DNA of 57,953 bases. Source: Amoebophrya sp. AT5.2. Its lineage: Eukaryota; Sar; Dinophyceae; Syndiniales; Amoebophryaceae. This document shows, in pieces, positions 24,501 through 36,500 of the stretch. The notes beneath the pieces are model-generated. The model was not told the origin of the DNA and searched no databases. It saw only the letters and a list, made by a program, of their open reading frames with translations. The stretch covers positions 1 to 57,953 of the forward strand of contig RXOD01003813.1 of NCBI GenBank assembly GCA_005223375.1. The letters are read 5' to 3'. How positions within the stretch are numbered: the stretch's first letter is position 1; every line of letters starts with the position of its first letter. The translations under genes were made by a program, and so were the position numbers.

Positions 24501-27500
24501 GGTGGATGCGAATGAAACCACTGTATATCGTGGCTTGCCGCACCTGCCGAGGGGTGCAGAAGCGGGATATGGGACTTACTCGGACGGCATGGCGCATTTT
24601 GTTGAGATGGATGTTTCGGCAGTTCCACTGGCAGCAGAAAACTCCTCCGCGGTGCAGATCCACATGCTGGGTCTAGACATGTCGATGAGCAGAGTTTCTG
24701 TGGCGGATGAAACGATCGCTTCCTCCGGCCCCTTCGAGTACAAAGTGGCGATGCGCAGCGGGGTCAAAATGAAGACGCAGACGTCCGGCTTCGCGGCGAG
24801 GAAGCAGGGTGTTTCGCAGCGGCGGAGCATCTACGCAGTCGAGATGCGTCCTCCTTCGAGTGAAGAAGTAGATGCAGGTTCTGGAGCCGATAATAGCACT
24901 GTCGGCGACAGTGGCGCGACTTCAGAACTCGGCCTCGTCTCGCTCACCGAGCCGTGCGTGAGCAAATCGGACTTCTACCCGACGGCCACGGTTCTGCGGC
25001 TTGAGTTTGTCGAGAACCACGACTGCTCGGGCGGAAAATTCTGCATGGACGACCTGATGCGCCTGTATCCAAATCTACCGCGCTGCAATAACTACCTGGC
25101 GACCGACGACGTCTGCTGGAACTACGCAAAGCGTGGCCTGCAGTATCCCGCCACGAAGCTTTCGTGCACGAACACGACAAGCGAATCTGCCTCCGTCGTA
25201 GAAGTCGACGCCGCGGGCGGGAGCTACTTCGGCGGTGATGTCGCGCACGCCTCCGTTGCTGACGACCTGGAAAACTGCACCGCGGCGCCGGACGAAAGCG
25301 GGAACCGCACCTACCAAACAGCGGCTTCCGTGTACGGCGACGTCGGCATGCAGCAAGCCGCCGACTGGGCTGCGGGTGACGCGGTTTTTGCGCGGAAGTT
25401 GCACGACCGGCATACCGCAATTCTGGAGCAGGACGTGCACGGGAAGACGACCGTGGATTTGTTTAGCAGTGTGCGGCCATTGAACGAAAGTGCGTCGACG
25501 CCGGCCTGCGATGCTGCTACCATGAACAACGACACGACGACTTCCACGGCTGCTGCGAGCACAATGAACGCTAACGCAAAGCTCTGCTGGAAGAACAAGG
25601 TCGTTCGCAGGACGGGAGTTCTTGCGTCAGCCTCATCTACGGCTGCGGCTACCCCTAGCACAGCGAAGTTCCGCCCCTGCAGCTCCTTGCTGACGGACGC
25701 CGACAGAGTCGGCGTCGTGGCCTGCTGGGACGACGTCGATTCTGCGAAAATTCGGTTCCGGCTCCTCGACGCGAACGCCTTGGGCGGCGCAGTGAATGCT
25801 TCCATCCACAACGCGACCGGGGGAGCGTCCGCGCCCTGGTCGGTTACGCACTGGGAGCACTTCCTGCGCGCGCCGCTGTGCCCGACGCGTCCGGCGCCAG
25901 TGTGCACACCGAAGCAAGGCCAGAGAGCCCACCAGCACGTGGTGTCGCGCACGGTGCAGCGCTCCGAAATCCGCCAGCGGTCGGAGGTGCAGACGCGGCT
26001 GCGACACGGGTCCGGTTCGCCTTCGTCTCCGGCCGCGCGGCTGATGAAGGAGATAGAGGACCTCGAAAGAGAGATCAAGGGGACGCCCTCGTCACCCTCT
26101 TCACGGGGAAGCGAGGGACCAGGCAGCATTACTTCTTCATCTACCGCGCTGGAAAATAAGAGCCGCAAAAGTGCTGGTGTAAAATCCCCCCTGTACGACG
26201 AAAACGGCGATCTCCTGCCGGCTGAGGAAGCACCAGTGCACCACGGAATTGCTGCAGCAGTTCCCGATTTGAATTCGGACTCCGACGAGGACGACATTGA
26301 CTTGTTTTTCCGTGCCGGCGGCCGTGGGCGGCGGGTCCTCGCCGGGAACGGGAGCGGCGGCTCGGGCGCGTCCGGGAACAGCAGTAACGGCACGAATGGG
26401 ACGAACGACACTAACGGCACGAACTCCTCCGTTTTTGGGAACGACACGGAGAGCACCGGCAATGGCACGGAAATGGGGTCAACAGGCGAGGAAAACTCCA
26501 CGAGTTCTGATTCGATGCTGGGGGCCGCGAGTAACACTACCGAGAACGCGACGGTGAACGAAACAGCTGGAGGCCCAGAAGCGGGCCAAGATGCCGACGG
26601 CATGAACGACACCAACACCTCAAATGCGAGCGACGCAGGAGAAGGCGCGGGTTCGTACTACGAGAATTTCACCAACGTCACCAACTACACGCTCTTCTTC
26701 GACGACACCGAGCTGGTGAACGACACAAACTTCACGAACTTTTCGTACACCGACTGCGACACGTCCGCGGCGGACGCCTTTCAGCCACTGCATGCGGAGA
26801 GCTGTTTCAACCTCGACGCCACAGCAGTTTCGGCCGCCGACTTGGAGCGCCTCATTGCGGGGAACTTGACGGATTCGGCTGAGGTGCTCCGCGTGCTTGA
26901 GTACGTGAGTTTTGATTTGGATTTTGCGCTGACTGATATTGAGGGTCAAGAAGTAGACACGGCATCCGCGTCCTCCCGCGACCACTGCTTCGCGGAGCTG
27001 CCGCCGTGCCACTGCGACGCCGACTGCGCGGTGTTCGATGATTGCTGTCTGAACTGCTACCCGCAGGCCCGTTGCATCGGATGCCCGTTCACTCGCAAAG
27101 AGCAAGACTGGCTTTCGCTCATCAAGAACCGCTTCCCGAAATGTGCGGAGGGCAGCGCACCGGCGTGGAAGCAGGTCGTAGCGAGCGCAGAGGCGGTAGC
27201 GGTCGCGTCTTCTGCTGGTGGTGGTAGCGATGCGCTTTCACTCTTCAACGACACAAACGGGACCAACGCGACGGACGACGAACAAAGTCCAGGAGGTGGC
27301 AACGGAACGAATGCGACAAGCAACGCCACTGGGGCGGGTAGTGTACCGCAGTTTTTTTCCAACCACTCGATGAACCACTCGAACATTACGAATGGTTCCA
27401 ACGGGACCACGCGGTATTCGCTGGAGGAGGACGATCTAAACGACACGAACACAAGCAATGAAAGTCTCGTTCCACCTGACGACGGTCGTACCTTCACGCA

Positions 27501-30500
27501 ATCGTCCGCCCCGGCACCGGCGCCACTCGCTACAGCGAGTCTGCAGGACATTTCGCGAGTTCCGTGCTGGCGCGAGAGCTTCGACAACGTGGAAGATATC
27601 GTTCTCGAGAACCTGCCCATGAACTACCAGCTGGACCCGTTGTCTTCCGACCTCCGGAGCCTCGTCTACAGCCGCGTCGAGTCGTTTTCAAAACTACGCG
27701 CGGATCGGCATAGCCTGCCGGTTTTGGAGGCGAGGTGGCCGTTTCCGGAGCGTGTGCACCACAAAGCAGATCTGGAAAAGTTGGACTACATGCAGGGGAG
27801 CGCCGCGGGCGCGGCACCGGGGGCGCCGGCTACAGGAAGTCCCAGCAGTCCGGGAACAGGTGCGGCACAGGCAACGAACGGAACCACCGGCGCGGCGCAG
27901 TCGACAAGCGCCTCCCCGCCCCCAGCCCCGTACTCCATTATGGACCGGGTGCTACTCGATCACTTCCCCACTGGATTACTCGGGGCGTACTCTGGGGTTG
28001 GAAAGCACTTTCGCGACCTGATGATGTACCGCATGGGTTCGGACGGAAGGGAACGGCTCGACGATGTGGCGCGGGGAGAAGCGGCGGCCACCACGAGAGA
28101 GCACTTTGCAACCGAGTTTGCAAGCGGTGGCGGGATTTCGGCATACAGCTACCTGCGGGACGACGAGAAGCAGGCGCTCTACTTGCTTTTGCTGAATGCC
28201 GCGAGCGGGCGGGTGGGAGTGCAGACAGTGGCCGCCGACTCAACTGCGGCAGGAAAGAGCGCTGCCCGGCTCTTGACCGAGCAGGAGCTTCACTTTGCAG
28301 CTGGAGGTGGGGAGAACGAACTGCCTCCAGACGATACGTGTCCGATCGATGGTTCCGCAGACGCCAGCAGTTGTTTTGGCGCACGAAATGACGCGCCGGC
28401 TGCCCCACGGTCGCTCCAAACGACGAGCGCCACTTCCACCTTCGCGCAGCAGGTTCTCGCGGCCGCCGATGAGTTCGGGGCCTTGGCCGTTTCTCCCTCC
28501 GGAGAGACGTCCCCGACGTTCCACGTGCACAACGTGGGCCGCGAGGGATCCCTTCCCACCCTCGACACGCAGTGGGTTGCGGAATACATCTGCGATGGGA
28601 ACACGTTTTGCATGCATGAATTCACCCGAGCATTTGATCTTCCGTTCTGCCAGAACGCGAGGAAAATTGAGCAGTGCAAGTACGAGAGAAGCGGGGTCTG
28701 TGAGGAGCTGGGCCGTGTATGCATGAACGAGTTGTACGTCAGCCGGGACGACATTCGCCGCATTGCTTCCGTGGTGGATGTGTTTGAGAAGATTCTTTTT
28801 GAGATGGAGGCTGGGAATGCCACTGCGGGAGGAGGTGAAAATGGAACTGCGGTTGGACCGGGGCAGGCGGAGCAGCCATCGTCGGACGCGATGCGGGCTT
28901 TGTTCCTGCCCATGCGGGAACTCGTTCTCGGGAACGGGACAGAGACGGTTGACGTTGTTGTCACCCCCGCCGGAGGAGCTTCGCGAAGGGCGCTGGCAGG
29001 CCATGGCAATGCGGCCGGTGCCCCGCAACATCTTCACAACGGATCGAACACGACCGCAACGAACAATGCCACTGGTGATGCCAACTCCAATAGAACAACG
29101 GTTACTTCTACCGTGCAGGTGCAGGCGAACTACACCGCCGCTGTTGGTCCGCAAGCGAGTTCGTTTGCGAAGATCCACGGCAGCTTCGTGCTCCGCAGTC
29201 CGCCGCAGTGCGGTTGGGCCCACGACTCCGCCTCGTGCTGGAAGAACAACGTCACGCGCGGACACCGCGCTTGCGCCGAAACCCCCCTGCTCCGAGCCCT
29301 CACAAACACCGAAACCGTGCTTCGCAACAGAACCAATGCAACCGCGGTTGCCGAGCTCGAAGAAGAGCTTCGACAGGCACGGGAGGAAAACGTGAATGCG
29401 ACCAGTTTCTCATCAACTCTGCAAGTTCTCGAGGCCGACATCCGGAGAAAATACGAAAACTCGACGAGTTACGTCGAGGAGGAAGTAATAGAGAGCTTCG
29501 CAAACTTTCCGGAAACGATCTGCTGGGACGATGAGCGCGTCGTGCAGGAGCACGAGGCGCCGGAGCAAGATTTGCAGGTGGTCAGGATTCGCTTCAGGAA
29601 CGGGGCATCGAATGCGACAGCCGAGCTGGAGCTGATGGGCATGGGGTTTGAGCCGTGCCCAGTCATGCCGTGGTACGGGAGACTCGCCGCAGCGGACGCG
29701 ATCGCTGCGGACGTGCAGCGTGTTGTTGCGGCCCAGGTTTTGTTGGCCGCGGGAGCAACAGGAGGCGTGAGCTCGAACTTCACGGATGGCGCGTTCGCGA
29801 TGGGGGCTTCTCCTGCGCTCTTCAGCCCGACCGCGGACGCGATCGAACGCTGGCTGACGTCGTCATCGGGTCCCACTGGAGGTATCGGCGGGCCCACCTC
29901 GTCATCCGCTGCGGGTAGTGTGCCTCCGTCCGGCTACTCGTTCGAGTTCGTGACCGACGCTAGGAACCTGCACAACATCACGGTTGCTTATTTGAAGGTG
30001 CACTTCGCTGCCACCCCCGAAATCGCGGAGCTGTACGACGCGCGCGAGCAAGCGGTCGATGCCGGCAAGACGCACCTCCTCGACATAGACGAAAGCTTCT
30101 GGCAGTACCGCGGCCACTGCTGGACCTACCCTGCGGACGAGTACGAGCGAGCGATGAATATTACAACCGTGCCCGGCGGCGGCCTTGTTGCGGCGAACAA
30201 CAGTTTGACGCTTTCGGAGATCCACTTCTACGCCTCGTACGACTGCGACCGGTCGATGCAGTTCTGCTACTGTGACGACCTGTGCTACACGCCGCGCAAT
30301 TTGGATTGCTGCGTGAAGTGCTGGCCGACGGTGGACCTGTTCGGCTGCAGCTACCACGAAAATGTGGACCGCCAGTACCACCGGCTCGGCACGGTGTCCG
30401 GGTTTTTGACCTGTCCGCGCGCGCTCGGCGCCGGGAACGGCACGGAAGCAGGCGAAAACGGCACTGCGACTTCGGTCCAACCGGGCAATCGGCAACATCT

Positions 30501-33500
30501 GGTCGGGTTGGTGCTTTTCAACGAGACGCACTTTGTGAACGAAACGCTGCAGGCGGAGATCGCCTCTTACCTGCACCACTTCACGAACAAGAGCCAGATC
30601 GCGACGATCACGGCTTCGCAAGCGACGTTCCTGCAGGCGCTAGAGGCCCGGTTGTACGTGGAGCGCGACCACGACTCGGATTTGTTCCAGCAGCCCTGCA
30701 TCGAGCGGATGCCGGCCTCCGACCCCTACTCGTTGATCATCTCGAACGTGCTCGACGCGGCCTCCTGCCGCGCGAACCAGACGGCGGGGCTGCTGGAAAC
30801 AAGCGACGCCGCGGCGAGCCGAGGAAACTACCTCCACGACAACGAGAAACTGTGCCCGGAGTCGCTGACACGGATGTACGGCATTCCGGAGTGCAAGGAT
30901 GCGGGGCCGAACCTGAACAAAACGGTCTGCTGGACCTACGCCAGCGGCCACCTGGACAATCACGGGGAGCTAACGCTGCTGAACGACGAAAGGCGCTGGT
31001 TCCAGGACAAGCAATTCGTTCAAAATGGTGATGATCTCCGGCCGCTGCGAAAGGTGAAGATCCGCGGGCCGCTGCAGTGCGGAATCAAGTGCTGGAAGGA
31101 CAACGTCGTGCGCGGGTTTCCGTCGTGCGCGGAGGCGGCGGCGAATTTCCTGGCGTTGAAGGTGCGCAAAGTCGAGGAATTCTACGCGAACGTCGCGCCG
31201 GCCCTGCGCCCCAATTTTACTTCGACGGCGGGGGTTCTTTCAATCGTCGACGTGAACGCGAACAGTACGCTGTTTGACGCTGTGCACGCCGCCGCGTTAT
31301 CGGACTCGCGCTTCCTCGGTAGCTATGCGCCCCTGTTCGAGACCTGCTACGAGGACACAGACCACCTGCGCTTCCTGCACGTGTCCGACAAAGCGATGGC
31401 GCGGCGAGTAACAGCCCTGCTCGACGGGGACGTGCCCAGGTGCCGCGAGGCGCGCGCGTACGACGATTTCTTGGCCCAGCGGCTGGCTTCGTTGCGGGAG
31501 GAGTTCGTCGCGTCGGGGGCCACAATTCCACCTTCGGCGCGAAGCACCGCGATCGAAATGATGCTCGAAAACATCACGGCAAACGACACGCTGGCGCTGT
31601 GCGACGACGTCCGGAGCGCGTATCTGAGCGAGAATCCAGCTCGGGCGGCGGGGGTGTTCGCGGGCCCGCTCCAGCTCGGATTTCTGTTCGGCAGCACACC
31701 CGGGACGGCGGCAGACGACGGCGCGCTTGACGCGCAGTGCTTGACGCAGACCTCGGCGGCCGGCGGCGCAGGGGAAGGAAGTCTTCGAGTGCTTGCAGGG
31801 GTGGCGGACATGGTGCTCGGTTTTGCGAATATGGTGTCGCTGGATCAAGTCCTTTATGAGACCGAGCACCTCGTCATCGAACGGTCGATCCAACCGCGCA
31901 TCTGCTACAACACGACCTCCGACGACGTGATTACGTTCGAGACGAACTACATGACGTCCGAGTACCAGTTTTGCCCGATCGAGCGGAGCGCTTGCCACAG
32001 CGACAACATCTGCCACCTTCCGCGGTACTACGACTGCTGCCTGAAGTCGTGGCCGCCGCAGAACCTGGACGGGTGTCTGTTCCACCCCGCCGTGCGCGAG
32101 CGGTACGGCAGCTGCGCGGGGAAGTTGGAAAAGCAGAACGTGAACTTCACGGCGACCGCGGCCATGTTCTTCGACGAGGACGAAATTGCCAACTACAACG
32201 CGGCGAACAGGGAGGCGTTTTTCTCCCCGGCGCCGTGCGTGCTGGAGAGGGGCGACCGAGACGCCCTCGTCGAGGCGGGGAGAGAGGAGGTCGACCTGGT
32301 GCTAAACGGCGTTTGGAGCGAGCCCTTCTGCAATGCGGCTTTCCCGAAGACGAGCGACGGCGCCGGAGAGCAGTTCTGCGTGACCGACCTGGAACGCATG
32401 TGGCGGATGCAGAAATGCGGCGCAGCAGGAAGTAGCGGGGGAAACGGTCTCCCAGACGCGTGCGCGGCGTATCCGAACGCGACGGCGCTGGCAGCGGCAA
32501 ACCTGTCCAGTGAAGTAAAGGAAAATATCACCGCAGAATGCAACTTCACGATGGGTGGCGCGAACAACGTAACGGGCGGGAGCCGCATTCGAAGGAGGCT
32601 GTCGACGTCAAGAGAGCCAGGGGAAGGAAGCAGCGAGTGGGGCGGAGTCAGGTATAAGAAATTATCGACGCTGATGCTGAAAGAGAAACTTCATTCATGC
32701 ATGCTGCTACGTAAATGGATTAGTGCTTGTTTGCGCCGTAGTTCTTGCATGTCGAAACCCCCAGAAAAAAAGCGACTTCGCAGATCTGGATGTTCCGTTT
32801 TACAAACTCATTCTGGCGCAATAACAATACGCAAGCTGCTGTTGATGGTGAAATTCAAACTCGAGTGTTTTAGAATTTGCGTGGCGGATCCTTTTATTTT
32901 CCACGAGGCGCTCGCGCGCGCGAATGGTTCTTCTTCTGACACCGACATCAGCCTTTTCGAGTACGTGTCTGTCAAAATCAAAATGCAAAAATGCGAAGAG
33001 GAAGACAGCGTGGTCTGTTGTTAATAGCGACTGTTATTAATTAAGTGACTAACCCTGCTGCTGCTGCTGCTCCTGCAGCTTAAAGCAGAGTAGTTAAAGG
33101 CTATTTTCCACGGCGAACGGAGCCACTTTCGCGCGCAAGAATACACGAATGAAAAGGCGGCGGCCCGTTTCCGGTTCTTTATGATTTATGATCTAGAGAA
33201 GGCGCTAGCGCCTCCAAGGCTGCCGCAATCTGCCAGAAAACCTGCGGACGCGCTCCCCAGTCTCTATTTTCTATCCGAATCACAATCACTAAGACAAACC
33301 ACCACCACAACAACAAACCAGCAGGACAGGACAGAACAAAGCGGAACGAGAGACAGCGCCTGCGCCTGTCGTGTGGGGGGCTCAAGGGGGTGGCGGTTGG
33401 TTGCGGCCATGTCTGGCGAGGGTGCGGGGGTTGCGTTCGATATCGCAAGCGGACCCCCGGGGGGGGCGTGGGTCGCACGGGCTTGTTTGATGGCAGGGCT

Positions 33501-36500
33501 TCGCGCGCCCTTCTGCTTCGTGCGCCGGAGACCGCGCGGACCCCGGTCTTTCGTTACCGGTGCGGTTTCCGGCCGCCTTCGGTTGTCGGCGGTTGCGCGC
33601 CGCGACTCGATATGTTATGGCGCGCGGTGAGCTGCTGGGAGATCCGTCGCGGACCGGGGTGGGCTCTCGTGGCAGGCTGCAAATACTTCTGGACGGGGGC
33701 CGCGCCGCGCCTGGTTGGGTGGAGCCCGAAGAGATCGTGCGCGCTGTGACGCTGCGATCTCTCGGCCGCTGGAGGACACACCGCGCGCGCCCAGGCGCAT
33801 CCCCACACGGATGGGGGCGCAGCAGGTTCAACCGTAGCCGGCCCGGGAGGAACCGGAGCCGGGGCCCGGCCAGTCCCCTAGCGAGTGCGGCGGCGGGACG
33901 CGTGTGGCGCAGGCTGGCGCCCATCCTCTTCCCGAAGCATATGGCGCACGTAGCTACAGGGCATCGGCTGAGAATAAGCATGAATCTCATCGCCGTGAGC
34001 TGTGCGACGACTCGACGAGGATCGTGGCGCTCTGCGTGGGGGGGCGAAGGACGCCAGCCGCGCAAACGTGCGCGGCGGCGGGCACCTCGTCACCCTTGCG
34101 GGCGGGTCATATGTGGCTGGTGAGACTAACAGGCGAGAGCAGGAAAAGCAAAGGCCACAGAACCAAAAGCAACACGCGGGAGCGTCTTGGAGGTGTGCGG
34201 CCCAAATAGTGCAAACCGGCTGGCTATGCCAGCCGGTTTGTACTATTTGGGACGTATACCTCCGGGATCGATCCCCATTCCAAAAGCAGCCGACTCGCGC
34301 CGCGCCCCAGGCGTGCCAGGCCTGGCGCGCGGCGCGTGGCTGCGCTTTCTTATTTTCCGGGCGGCGCGCCGCCCGTGTTCGTTGACTCGTTTTATTTTGA
34401 GGCAGTGGAGAACGATCACGCTGCGGCGTGAAACCGGCGCGCTCGCCTGAGACTACTAGCCGCGGGCGTGGTTTCCCCAACTGCGTGCCAGACCGCGCGC
34501 GATTTGCTACAGCATTATCAGAATGCTGCCTATTGCGCGTGTGTTATCGTATGCCTACGCTTCGTCCAGGCAGCACGAGGGTCGCGCTCTACAGCCGATT
34601 GAATAGACCCACGAGGGCACGAGGAGAGAGCAACCACCGCGCAGCAGCAGGAGAGGCGATGCAGGACGAGGACGTCAGCGCTCGCCGCAGGATGCATGTC
34701 CCCACTCAGCGCGTGTGGTTGTTGCTTCTGCGTGGCCATCGCGCCGCTGCTGAATGCTTGCAAAGAGATCTGCTGGCGCGTTGACGCCAGCCGAAAGCTG
34801 CGCAGCTCGCATGAAGCACGGTGGACATCGCTGCAGGCTGCGCATAGGTTGTAGTGATAGCGAGCCACAGTGTCCGGCGAGCCGGCGGCCACCGAGTGAC
34901 CAAGGCGTCCCGCCTGGCGCGCGGCTTTCTTGGTCGACGGGTGGAAGCAGCGCTTCCCGACGGTTCTGCTGAAGCGAGCGACTAACTACTTAGCACTACC
35001 GACATAGACTGACACTCAATTGGACCGACTGAAAACAATCCGCAAGCCATCGCGTATCGTCTTTCAGACGGATTTCAGGGCTGAGCGTCGAACCATGCCA
35101 ATGCGTTGAGTCTCGGACTCTTTTCCAATTCTTCCCCCTTCATTTTTCCAATTCTGAGGGCAATGCGCATGCGGTTCAGTCGGAGAATCAGCTGAGGCAC
35201 CTGCTGAGGAAATAGATTCACTTCTCGAGTCAGCAGCTCCATCTTTTGAGGGGAAGCTTTGGAGGACGAAGGAAAGCCGGGCCAGAATTGGCAAAAGACG
35301 CAGAGCCTCGCCCGCGGTCGTTTGAATACGCCTGGCGCGCAACGCGTGGCTGCGCTTTCTTACTTTCCGCGCGGCGCGCCGCCCATGTTGGCTCGTTTTT
35401 GATTGTTTTCATTCGGCGACGTCATCACTCCGCGCCGCGCGCGGGTTCCCGCCGAACCTCTGCGCGGAGCGCGGCGGAGTGTTCTTTTTTAGTTTCGACG
35501 AACCATATCGCCAACGCTGCCGATACATTTCCACAGCGATCCGAGCGGGTCGAGCCGGACAGCGCTCGGGCCGGGCGCGCTCCTTTTATTTGCTTCGTAT
35601 TCAAGCCGCCCGCGCGTTGCTGTTGTTCTTGACAGGCGCCCGCCGCTCGACGTGGGTGGGTGCGCGCATTGTCGCGCGCGTTTAGTTTTTTTTTTCTGTC
35701 TCGGCTTCGCGCCGTCTCGCGGTTTTCGGGCTTTCTTTGTCCTTGTTTTTGCTTTTTTTGCTTACACCAGTGCCCCCGCGCCTTTCGCGAAGTATTTGGA
35801 GAGGGCCGCAACCTTTCGCACCAATTTACTGATCGCCACCCCCTTCAGAGAGCCAGGGGCCGCCGGAGTTGCGGCCACCGGCGGCGCGCTTTCTTGTCCT
35901 AGCTTTTCTGTGCCCCAGAGAGCGGCGGGCAGTTGCGTGCGTTTCGTTTCATCCGCAAGCATTTCGCCGCATGCGCCTCATGGAAGTCGGATCAGAACCC
36001 GCTCGGATGAGGCGAGCAGGGCCGCCGACCCATTACAAACCACACCAAACAGCGACGCCCCGGCTCCGCATCTTGGTTCCGGCGCCGTACCGACCAGCAA
36101 CCCCTTCGGGCATCCCACGAACGGGTCCGCCGCGCCAGCCCGGATCCGCGACCCCACGTCGGTCACCACCACCACCACGACGCTTTCCGACGTCTGCTAC
36201 ACTTTCCTTGCGAACGATGCGAACAGTTCGGTCCAGCTTCGAGCTCCTGACCGCTGCGTCGTCGATTGTTGGAAGAACAACGTGGTACGGGCGTACAGCA
36301 TGTGCCCGCGAAGCGGTTTCAGCTTACAGGACGACTTCCTCATCGCCAACCGTCCGTACGCCGACTGGCTTTCTTACTCGCAGTTTGCGGGCATCGTCGA
36401 GCTCGCAGACGCGTTGGCAGCGTCGGAGGCCGCGGCGGACCAGCAGCTCGCGATCCAGCTCCGCCAGCAGATCACGCCTGCGCAGACTGCCGCTGCGGCG

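Larger units (their letters stand above)
32652..35848 (+). other. Intron 2 (about 3.2 kb, GT-AG)
   Basis: The donor is TCAG|GTATAAG. The best acceptors in the right phase are TTCAG|AGAGCC ending at 35848 and CACCAG|TGCC ending at 35770; the second has the better T-rich tract (35686-35765). Both keep frame, so exon 3 may be 78 bases longer. The exon 2 frame stays open to a TAA at 33022-33024, giving an alternative C-terminus if the intron is retained. Contents: a short (CTG)n run near 33057, a long hairpin, a repeated 60-bp GC-rich element, and no convincing gene on either strand. Confidence 0.65.

Noticed and set aside
33878..34480. A 200-codon antisense frame in intron 2
   Set aside because: It runs straight through the hairpin and the GC repeat, and both strands give the same I-V-Q-T-G-W peptide, as expected from a palindrome rather than a gene.
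35652..35770. A gene start at the beginning of the second large open frame
   Set aside because: The start would be a GTG in pyrimidine-rich intron-like sequence, and module 11 would be cut in half. A splice acceptor explains it better.
36166..36185. A CRISPR or satellite array from the repeated ACC codons
   Set aside because: Short Thr-codon runs of this kind recur as protein linkers; there are no spaced identical repeats.
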